Shown piece by piece: positions 36,241-45,911 of a stretch of 64,000 nt of DNA. How positions within the stretch are numbered: the first letter of the stretch is position 1; every line of letters begins with the position of its first letter. Below the pieces are notes generated by a model. The model was not told the DNA's origin, searched no databases, and was given only the letters and a program-made list of their open reading frames with translations. Location of the stretch: NCBI GenBank assembly GCA_025890175.1, contig JANPYM010000014.1, forward strand, positions 1,130,299 through 1,194,298. Reading direction: 5' to 3'. This stretch comes from Ciborinia camelliae. Taxonomy: Eukaryota; Ascomycota; Leotiomycetes; Helotiales; Sclerotiniaceae. The position numbers were made by a program, and so were the translations under genes.

Positions 36241-37322
36241 GTGACTCGGAGAATAAATATATATAAAATGGAAGTGAAATGAATGGCTTAGTGACTAGGT
36301 AAGGTAAGGTAAGGTAAGAAAGATACTTTATATCTTCCTGTATCTAATGCATTTAGATGTTATTTCATAGTATATATTTGAAGATGACATGTATGTTAGG
36401 AAAATGAAAAGTAATTGATGGATGGGTGTTATCTAGTAGAAAGTGATGGGATGGGATGGGATGGGATTGGATTTAAGCGATGTTAGGGAAGGATAGAGGG
36501 GATAGCGGCTATATAATATTAAATAATTATAGCTAGCAGAATTTGTATATCAAGTATGGTTTCATATAGAGTGTTGTAACAATATAGTACATGTAATGCA
36601 ATGCAATACAATGTAATGTAATGTAATGAATATAATCTGCGCTAATCTTGAAGTTCAAAATCTTATAATGACTCAGATATACTGTATATAGTCTTGAAGA
36701 AATATTATAACAGTTCATGTATATATGTATATATGTATGTGGGAATGAAGTACAGCTGGCCGTCAGCTGGTAAAGAGGAATGTTAACAATGAAGTATCTG
36801 AACTCGATATCGATAATTGATTGATTTAATGGATTTTTGATCGAAGACTTATTATATTATTTATAATTTTGTTACTTATTCTAAACTTCGCATTTCTTTT
36901 ATAAAATATAATGAACAATGAAATTGATATAATATATATAGATACATAGTATATACTGTGTATAGTATTCTCTCTAAGAAATATTTGATTAGTCTGTCTA
37001 ATCTTAAAGTCCGCCGCATAAGCTTACTAGTAGCTGCCTGACACTCGCTAAAAACATGATTTGGATAGGAGAAAGTCGACTCTTAGCCTATCGGTTTCTA
37101 GATCTCTTAAGATTATTAATAAGAACTTGACTTTACTTGACTTGATTTGATTTAACTTGTGTTAGAAGTTAAAGTTGATATATTGGCTTAACTTGCACTT
37201 ATAGTCCTCATTTTTCTTATTGTCCCTATATATATAGGTATATATATATAGGTATATATATATAGGTATATATATATATTCTATAAGGCTTGAATCAATG
37301 GCATCCCGAGATCCAATCCTGG
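36241..37322. other. Intergenic, simple repeats only
   Basis: Small runs of AAGGT (36300), GGGAT (36450) and ATGTA (36600), and an AT-rich decamer repeat ATATATAGGT at 37227-37275. No gene recognised. Confidence 0.6.
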
Positions 37323-38070
37323 TGTAACGATCGCTGGTATCTCTATACGGTAAACTATCTAATCTTTAGTTTGTTGATTAGTAAATTAAAGGCTTAAATA
37401 TTATATTATTAATTATTTATTTAAAAATAAATTTATTATTAAATCAAATAAAATATAAATAAACTAATTAATAATTAAATTAAATATAAAGTTTTTAATA
37501 ATTATAAAAACTATTTTATTTATATAAATTTTTAAAATCTATAATAATTTAAAACACTATCGTTTTAATTGTTTTAAGTAATTATATTTCAATCGTTTTA
37601 AATAACTATATCTTAATCGTTTTATTATATAACCCTAATAATAAATATTAAGGGTTTTACTAAAATCCTTTGATTTTTGAATTTAAGGTCCTTTAATCAT
37701 GTATAAGATCCATTGATTCGTGACATCTGGCATCTAGGTCAACAATTGTATATTAGACGCTATCATAGCAGTCACGGACTCAAACTCTTTTTAACCTTTG
37801 CCTCAAGCTCTTTTTGACCTTGTACTTGCTTTAATTTCAATTTCCACATCGATATTACACATTATTAACTTCACACATCAACTTCAAACTTCAACATAAT
37901 GTCATACGCGTCACATAGGATCATGGAGGTGAAATCGTAGATATGCAATCTGATAAAAGAACTATGCTGAAGAGGAAAGGATCCTCTTGGAAAGAACACT
38001 ATCTAATATAGACGTTGATCACGTGACCATAGTGGTCACATGATCAATCACGTGACTGTCATACTAGGCA
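37323..38070 (+). mobile_element. Possible Gypsy-like LTR remnant (LTR plus internal stub)
   Basis: A segment starting TGTAACGATCG and ending TTCGTGACA (37323 to about 37724) has the look of an LTR and is followed by CTGGCATCTAGGTC, a position where a primer binding site would lie. Its middle is AT-rich and includes about three copies of a 27-bp unit with CGTTTTAA (37560-37640). Downstream a near-perfect palindrome at 38015-38047 (15-bp arms, one mismatch) contains CACGTG, with another CACGTG at 38049. No second LTR and no TSD were found, so the element call is tentative. Confidence 0.4.
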
Positions 38071-38591
38071 GGGGCCTTGGCGTGACACATAAAAGATAAA
38101 ATACACCGTAAAAATAAACCTAAACACTACATACACCTATCTACCTCCCTCCTTCCTTCCTTTCTTTCTTTTTTTCACCATCTAAATACTAAAAAATAAT
38201 ACACGACATCGAGTCTTCAACTTTATACCAAGACTATTCCCAAAACCGATCCGAGTTTCTTTGTAAAAGATGAGGGGGTGGAGAATTGGGGGGGGGGCAG
38301 AAGAAGAAGAAGAAGTTATAATGTTATAATGTAATGATGTTATAGTGTATTGCAGGAAAATATATAATGTAATGTAATGTAGGATAAGGATATAATAGGA
38401 TATAATATATAATATAATATAATAATCAATTCCAAGAATCTAGATGCAGGAATTTAGGGGTTTGGAGGAATAGCAATAAAAATAGTAATGATGATACTTT
38501 GAAGTAAGGTAAGATAAGGTAAGGTAAGGTAAGGTAAGTGCCGATGGGATTTTTATCAAACTCCTAGGTAGATGGAGGGGGGAGTTATATA

Positions 38592-39387
38592 ATCGCGGGT
38601 CTCTTCACTTTAGCTTATTTTGAGCCAGCTCACGCTTAAGCGGGCGAACGTGAATTCGCGTGCGAAACCTATTTCGCGTTTTATTATATAAAAATTATTG
38701 GGGAATCAGGTCACATGGTTTCCGGTCACGTGATCAGGGATCACGTGGTAAGCTATACCGCATAGGATATGGGGGAGTAGCATATAAGGGCAGCTGGACT
38801 GCCACCAAATACATACTCCTTAATCAAATCAATCTACTATAATTCTACCCTAGTACTTCCCTTCTACCGTATTATTAGTCATCCCAGGATATACGATTAA
38901 TAAAAATAAGGTTATTCCCAAATTTTGAAAGCTATAATAGGAATTTTGAAATTTTGATTTCAAAAAATAAAATTTCAAACTTTAATTTATTATATTATAA
39001 ATTTTTAAATTTTCAAATTCAAAATTGATTATTTTGTACAATTTTGAAATTTTATGTTTAAATAAAAAAAATGCTTAAAAATGTTAAAATATTATATAAA
39101 AATATTTTTTTTTTCAAATTTTGAAAGCTATAATAGGAATTTTGAAATTTTGATTTCAAAAAATGAAATTTCAAATTTCAATCTATTATATTATAAATTT
39201 TCAAATTTTCAAATTCAAAATTGATTGTTTTGTATAATTTTGAAAAATTTTGAAATTTAAAATTTAAAATTTTGATAGTAATTTTGGTAGCAATTTGGAA
39301 CGCGAAATAGGTTTCGCGCGCGAATTCACGTTCGCTCGCTTAAGCGTGAGCTGGCTCAAAATAAGCTAAAGTGGGGAGACCCGCGAT
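38592..39387. mobile_element. MITE with 89-bp terminal inverted repeats and TA target duplication
   Basis: Inverted repeats 38592-38680 and 39299-39387 start ATCGCGGGTCTC and match at about 85 of 89 positions; all mismatches are transitions. The element is flanked by TA on both sides (38590-38591 and 39388-39389), the Tc1/mariner target. The 618-bp interior encodes no transposase. It contains a GC-richer stretch (38699-38920) with a TG...CA look, CACGTG boxes at 38727 and 38742 in a perfect inverted repeat (9-bp arms, 3-bp spacer), and a direct repeat of about 130 bp (see next entry). Non-autonomous. Confidence 0.85.
38919..39250. repeat. Direct repeat inside the MITE
   Basis: Two copies of about 130 bp, each beginning CAAATTTTGAAAGCTATAAT (near 38919 and 39115) and running through ATTGATT-TTTTGT, separated by about 60 bp of A/T. 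Differences are few and mostly transitions. Confidence 0.8.
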
Positions 39388-39389
39388 TA

Positions 39390-40830
39390 AGAAGAGTAGA
39401 GTAGAGTAGAGTGGAGTGGAGTGTCATAATGCTAGCTGCTAGCTGCTAATTACAGATAAAGTTTGAGTAGGTGGAAATAAAGAGATATTAATTAGGTATC
39501 TTTTTTATAAATCACTGTATTTATACATTTATTCATTTATGCAGTAAAGTCCAAGGAAAATCAGAATGCCAGATGAGTGAGGAGCAAGAAATAGACTTGA
39601 TCGAGTTATATCGACTTGACAGGATAAGACAGAGGAATCTGTGAGGGATTTTCTTTCTGATTCTTGAAAGATGTCGATGTTGGTATGGTATACTCAATTA
39701 GCGAGTAGTAATTAAACACGAAGGTTTCTCTCACTTGATGCATTTAAATACTATATTAAAGCCAACAGAAGAATGGAAAAAAAAAGAAAAGAATGAAATG
39801 AAATGAGAAGAAGTATTTGGAGGAATTTTACAATACTACTAATATGGAGATTCAAAAAACCAACAAAAATAATTAAAAGAACAAGATACCCAATGCAACA
39901 TCGCAAGAGAATGAAAAAGAGAGAGAGGTTGATGGATGAATGGATGAATATAATATATCCCATTATAAAATTTTGGAATTTTGAAAGAAAATAAAACTTC
40001 AAAGGTGATAGAGATATGGGATCTGAGAAGATATATAAGAGTTGTGAGAAGAGGAATAGATATGCTGACGCATAGGTATTATTGATGAAGATATCGGTTG
40101 TGTGTAATTGCTTTTATAACTATTAGAGAAAAATAAGCTGGAGTATAGTATTAAGAATCTAATACCCATGAAAGTCCATTAGACTAATTAAAGATATCAG
40201 TAATAAGAAGTTAGCTAGCTCACAGAGCTTGCTAGATTCTCTCTCCCCGCAGACTCATGCTCATGAATCAGTTTTCCGACAATGGAGCCTTCGTCGCAAC
40301 AGAAGTGTTAGATGTACAACAATTGAATTGAATCACCAAATTTTTGGCAGACCAACTCCCTAGAGTTGATCACCAAGCTGTTCTTAAAGAATCTCCCTTA
40401 CAGACTGTAGTCTGAATAAGAGCTCTGGATACCGAGAAAAATATTGGGTCTTCTTCGTAGACTCCGGATTTCAATTATTCGTTTGGTTTCACTGTTTCAC
40501 TGTTTTGGATACTCATATCTCTTTCTAGTATATGGACAGCTCGGACAGTGGTCATTAGAATATCGTTTGGTATTTCTGGATAGCTAGCTAGCTAGCTATC
40601 TCCATGCTCGCTGCTCCCAATCCGACGTATCAATTCTTAGGTAGTTAGTGAAAGAGTAGACGAAGGACTTCCGACGACGAATATCCCACCAGACCTTGCA
40701 TTCCCAATAAACATAGAAATTCAAGATGAACTCAAACGCGCCAAGGGTCTAAGGGGATACATTTGAAAGAATCGGTATATTTTCCGTTGCGACGGGACTT
40801 CATGAGTGGAGTTTAGACTAACTAGAACCA
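39390..40830. other. Intergenic, nothing recognised
   Basis: GAGTA run near 39400, small TAGC palindromes near 40585. Open frames at 39751-40002 are unconvincing. No gene identified. Confidence 0.5.
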
Positions 40831-40831
40831 A

Positions 40832-41161
40832 TCAACACGAAGAAAACCCACCCAAATTTGTATGTTGGGGATAAATAAATCTGCCTGCGAATATTGGATG
40901 AAGAAATATTCGGATAGGAGCTAGATGTTCAATCGTTACACCGTTGTCTCCAATGAAAATCTGGAAGGCAAATGGTATTGGTATTCCTGACTGCAGGATA
41001 GAATCATCAAATTTGTTCATTAGAGTACTACTTACTGTATATTGAGCTCTTTCCCCATGTTCCTCCCTATCTACCTTAAAGTACGCCGCGAGAAAAAGAA
41101 ACTGGTTATCAGATGGATAAACGAACTTGAGTTTTTCGTTCTTGTTTATGGGATCATACAT
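40832..41161 (-). CDS. Weak candidate for a small intron-containing gene, unknown product
   Basis: A 109-codon minus-strand frame contains a well-formed 45-bp in-frame intron candidate: donor GTAAGTAG, branch CTCTAATGA, acceptor CTGCAG (about 40994-41038), splitting the frame at a codon boundary. Spliced, it would give about 94 residues ending GGFSSC. The product matches no family I recognise. No secretion signal is evident, and the first ATG is not supported by context. It may instead be part of a longer gene whose other exons I cannot see, or a chance frame in an otherwise gene-poor 10 kb. Confidence 0.22.
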   Translation of the reverse strand: MYDPINKNEKLKFVYPSDNQFLFLAAYFKVDREEHGERAQYTVSSTLMNKFDDSILQSGIPIPFAFQIFIGDNGVTIEHLAPIRIFLHPIFAGRFIYPQHTNLGGFSSC

Positions 41162-43929
41162 TTATGTATTTTTAACCCCTTTTGCTTTTGCTCGAAACTT
41201 GATCGTCATTCGGTTTTCCTCGACTGCCTTTCTTGTCCATATATGATCATCATCATTGTTGCGATCAATAACACACCACACCACACCACTCGATACTATG
41301 AAATAAACCACACACCAAAAAACTGCATCTTTTAAATCAAGGCATCTTATCTTAAACTTGAGAGATGGGACTATTTAATTGATCGTCAAATCCGCATTGG
41401 AATATCGAAGAGTATCATAAAGCATCGAATCCCAACTTAAAGGGATCTGCATCTAATTACCTACCTAGATATCAACCTGTCCTCATGAATTGAATCATTA
41501 ATCATTGAATGAAGACTGTAATGAGATTAGTAAGTACCGTCCGTACCCAGGTAGATTTATTTACATCACAAATTCGATATGCGGAATTGGAAATCGATAT
41601 ATTTCGTACGTGAAGAATTACCAGTACCAATACCGCTCCTCATACAATACTACTAGCTTTCCACCCGATCAGCCAATGATCGGAAACTTTTACCCGATGC
41701 CGAGTCCCGATGTGTTGGGTATACCTAGGTAGTAGATGTTAACTTGATTAGCTGGAGGTATTTGATAGATGCCCAGGTGGATTGAAATAAACTTGATATT
41801 ATTGGGGTGATGAAAAAATGTATAAATTAATGGAGGTTAGGTAAGGTAACCTAGGTAATGATGACGCCATGGGTGGGTGGTTGGTTAACGAAGGTTGGTT
41901 GTGGTTGTGATTTATGCATGCATGGGTTTTGGCCAATTGGATTGGATTGGAGAGAGATGAATGGGGTAAAATGAATGGGGATCAAATATGGGGAGGAATC
42001 CCTGCTAGATAGAAAGTGCGGGACTTCGCGGGGAGGATCAAGCCATCCACGTTAGAGGCTCTTGGTTAGTACCTATAATAATAAGGTTTGACAAGTTTAC
42101 TTTCACTCCAACTTCACTTCATTTATTATTGTTGTTTTTTGTTTTTGTTTTTATATCCATACTAATGTTTCCTTTTATTTCATTTTCTAGAAACTCGGAA
42201 TCGGAATGGGATTATAATAAATACCTAGGATCAAATACATACCTAGCTGGTCAGATTGGTTTGCCAAGGCCGGGGATCCAATAGATGTACCATTCGATGC
42301 AATGGGGATTTTCGTTACATAACCTGTACATAATATAAGTACGAGAACATTATTCGTTTATGTAGATAGGTACTTTACTCTTACTCTTCTCGTGTGTTTG
42401 TGTTGTGTTGTGTTATGTTGTTTGTTTTTTTAATGAATATTTGCATAAGATACAGCTGTACTGTCAACGTACGTATCATTCCTTTCTCAAATTATACTTG
42501 CAGATCCATGGATCATCTGTATATCTTTATGAAAAAACTCAACTACTCTATGCCCCCTCTTCCCAGCCATCTAACGTGCATTACCGGTTTATGAGTTCCG
42601 TACCTACCCCTCCTCTCGTCCAGGCGGGTTGTTCATTCCACAGCATAGGTAGGTAGATATTTCGGAAACCCCATACGTACTTTTAGTCGTACCAGAACTA
42701 CCCGTACTACCCGTACTACCTGTACAACCTACTCCTCCCACTTTAATTTATTTACGTACTTGATTTCCTTGGTCTGACTGGAAAGTTCAAACCGAGATGG
42801 CAAATTGCTTTTTTCTCCATTATCGTTGCCATGGGTTTTGCTTTGATGTGACCTCGCATCAATTACTTTTACTTACCTAGTCGGCCGGGGTAGGTACTTA
42901 TGTCACATTCATTTTGCAGATCAGGTATGATATCAGAATTGGATGGACCAAGCGGGTTGTCTCAGTCATTCATCACTTCACTTTTGCTTACTGCAAACAC
43001 CAATGCTGTCATCGCACGTGAATATGCCTTCGTATTGCTGCTGTGATGTAACTGCAGGAACAGGAACAGGCTGGAAGTATCTACCCATTCTGAATATAGG
43101 TACTCATCCAATGGATTCAATGTCAATGTCAATAATTCCCTATTATGGTACCATATTCCATAGGTATTCACTACCTACCTCTAGATGCTCAGGTGCGTGA
43201 TTCATTATACCCGAAGTAGGTATCTAATTTGATGCCCTCTTTACCAAATCGAGGTAGAAATAAAAAGGAATATAAGATATAGATTATGGGAAGTTATACC
43301 CAAGTTATACTAGTCCAGATCGAAAAGTATCTATGGCCTGGAGGCTAGAACAAACGAAACGCTTCAACCGATTCAAATCTCAAACGCTCACCTGCATCAT
43401 TCGATCGATCAAATCTTACCTAAGCCTTGAAATTCTGAAGAGAACCTACCTAGCAGATTACCTACCTCATAAGGTATTACCTAGCGTGTTAGCCAGCAAT
43501 GACGTGACGTGAGTATAAAATCATAAATCTGCCTATCACATAGATGGGACCAACAAACCAAGGCACTGCACACTGCACTGCAAGGTCAAATTATCATTAT
43601 TATGATTATTATGGATCCAAAGCAGGACCGTGCCAGGCCACTTAGCTTGGAAATGATGATGCGCTAGTACACGGGAAGGGAAGTTTTGTTTGTTGTTTCA
43701 CAGATGAGAGTCTGGGTGGTTGGGTTTGGTGCCTACTATATAAATCTTCCCATTTGTTTTGTTTATTGACTTCCTCTCTTCTTCTTCTTTTCCACAACAA
43801 CAAAAGAAACAAACTACACCTTCAACTTCTCTACTCGATCGATACCTTACCGAAAGAGACTTCATCTCTTTCCATCAATTCCATACAACTCCTTCAAGTT
43901 TCTCGGATCAAATCAAATCAACCGCAAAT
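41162..43929. other. Intergenic / promoter region of the wall protein gene
   Basis: No convincing gene. Small open frames are not supported by splice signals or composition. Contains scattered ACCT/AGGT tetramers, a TATAAA-like sequence (about 43738) and a CT/CA-rich leader (43760-43925) directly before the wall protein start, which fits a normal promoter and 5' UTR. Confidence 0.5.
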
Positions 43930-44620
43930 ATGCAATTCAAGAACCTCATCGTTTTGGCTTTGGCCGCTGGTGTTATGGTATGTTTTTCATCTTTCACCTT
44001 CCACCTTTTCAGATCAGACACCTTAGATCGACTCACTCCAGATCCCAAACATTCAACTAACATGACGATTCACAATCCAGGGTGACCTCACTTCCAGCCT
44101 CGAATCCCTCAGTTCCGAAGCCGGCAGCATCGCCAGCTCAGCCACCGCATCCCTCCTCAGCGCATCATCCAGCTCCGCCTCCTCCGCATCCACCTCGGCC
44201 CTCTCATCCGCCTCCTCGGCCAGCAGTTTCGAATCCACCCTCAGCTCCCTACACTCCTCCCTCTCATCGGCCGTCTCCTCCGTCTCCTCCTCCCTCAACA
44301 GCGCCGAAGCCTCCGCCCGCTCTTCCCTCTCCTCCGCCGAAGCCTCCGCCGCAACCCTCACCGGCTCGGCCGCCTCCTCCGCCTCGGTCTCCCTCGCTTC
44401 CGTCCATAGCTCCCTCGATGCGAGCGTGAGCTCCAAGACCGAATCCCTCGCTTCTTCCGCGTCGAGCAAGGCGTCTGAGGCCGGGAGCGTCCATACGTCT
44501 ACGAATGAGGCGGGCCAGTCTACCACTTCGACGTCGACGGGGGGAGCGGCGGCTCAGACGGGTGCGGTGGGTGCGGCGGCGCTGTTTGGTGGTGCGGCGC
44601 TTTTTGCGGCGGCTTTGTAG
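43930..44620 (+). CDS. Small secreted Ser/Ala-rich protein, probably GPI-anchored
   Basis: Two exons, 43930-43977 and 44081-44620, give 195 residues. Exon 1 encodes a signal-peptide core (MQFKNLIVLALAAGVM), and the 103-bp intron has donor GTATGT, branch CTAAC and acceptor CCAG with phase 0. The mature part is almost entirely Ser, Ala, Thr and Glu in loose repeats (SSA.S, SSLS), likely heavily O-glycosylated. The C-terminus (STGGAAAQTG then a hydrophobic AALFGGAALFAAAL) fits a GPI attachment signal. An earlier acceptor (TTTTCAG) would lead to a stop, so the later one was chosen. Cell-wall or membrane location is inferred; no enzyme domain. Codon use is strongly C-ending, unlike the flanks, suggesting high expression. 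Confidence 0.85.
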
Positions 44621-45911
44621 ATAGATGATGGGATGGGATGGGATGGATGGGATGGAAGGGAAGGGAAAGATTGACTTACCTTTTCTTTTCTTTTCTTTTC
44701 TTTCTTTTCTTTTTTTGTTTCGCTTTCCAATTTCTCGAGAAAATTGGCATGTGGGAGGCTTGCATGGGATTTCATCTTCTTCTTCACCATCTTACCATCT
44801 TACCATCTTCATCATCTTCTTCTTCACCATCTTCTTCATCATCATATCTATCATCATCATCATCATCATTTGAAGTTGAAATACCACTTGAAATAACACT
44901 CGCAATGAAATGATAAGATATGATATGATAAGATCTTCAGATCCCCCGCCCAAAAATCTGCAACAAATGATCGATCACAATAACGATGGATGACTGAAAT
45001 GCGAAAGGAAATGGAATGCGAAAGGAAAAGGAAATGCAAAAAACAAATGCGCGTTTGTACTTACCACTTACCTACCTAGATACTTGCAACCTGACCTGCA
45101 CTCTGACCTGCACTCTGACCTGCACTCACTGCTTGCGTTGCTACTAGATAAGATCTCTTTATGAACATAAACATATAACTTCATCTCTCTTATCTTTTCT
45201 TGATTTATCTTGATTTATCTTGACTTTCTTGTTTGCTTGCTTGGTGATGTGAGACTTATATATACATACATGTATACCTAGATATAAACGATGCACACAG
45301 TACCCCCAACCTCAACCCCCAATCTCGTAACCTCAACCACATAAACTCAAAAAAGATATTGATAATATAATCGATATATCATAAAGCGAAGCAATATTTC
45401 CAAGTCATCACAACATCACAACATCACATCATACCACCCACATCCACCCATCACATTCATGGGGGCAAGCCCCCAAACCCCCTAGCTCGCTGCGCTCGAT
45501 AAAAAATAATAATGATGATTCCCTCCCTCCATCCCTTCCTTCCTCCTAAATCCTAGATAACCTAGGTAGGTAGTTTAAGACCCGTCTCGTCTAATCTAAT
45601 CTAAGCTATTCTGCCTCCACGGCAGTGGCCCCCGGAGGGCCAGCGGAGCGTCACTCATTCTCATTCTCATTCTCCAAGTTTTTATACTCGATAATTTTCA
45701 ATTCTCATTCTCAATTCTCAATTCTCATTCTCAATTCCATTTCCTTTTTTCTTTTTAAAAAAAAAGAAAAGAATAGGAAAATTTCCAATTCCAATTCCCA
45801 TCTATACAATCCACATAAAAATACAAATCCCAAATTCCCAATTCCCAATTCTCAATTCCCAAATCCCAAATTCCCAAAATACTCATACTCACAGTCATAA
45901 AAAGATTTCTC
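44621..45911. other. Intergenic between wall protein and Sin1 gene
   Basis: No gene seen. Holds GGGAT runs (44630-44660), CTTTT and CATCTT/ATCATC microsatellites (44680-44870), three copies of a CTGACCTGCACT 12-mer (about 45090-45130), the GC-rich dispersed repeat described separately, and ATTCTC/CCCAATT runs (45650-45880) probably within the Sin1 3' UTR. Confidence 0.6.
45459..45653. repeat. GC-rich dispersed repeat, modules B and A
   Basis: Module B at 45459-45500 (hairpin GGGGGCAAGCCCCC then CTCGCTGCGCTCGAT) and module A at 45613-45653 (CACGGCAGTGGCCCCCGGAG and AGCGGAGCGTCA). Same strand as in PKA intron 2 but opposite order, here with 112 bp between. Confidence 0.75.

Noticed and set aside
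38699..38920. Solo LTR nested in the MITE
   Set aside because: TG...CA-type ends can be drawn but the flanking 5-mers (ATTAT and AATTT) do not match, so it is kept only as an LTR-like segment.
44053..44526. 157-codon minus-strand frame, Glu/Ala-rich
   Set aside because: Shadow of the Ser/Ala-rich wall protein; no start context or domain, and the plus strand has signal peptide, intron and GPI signal.
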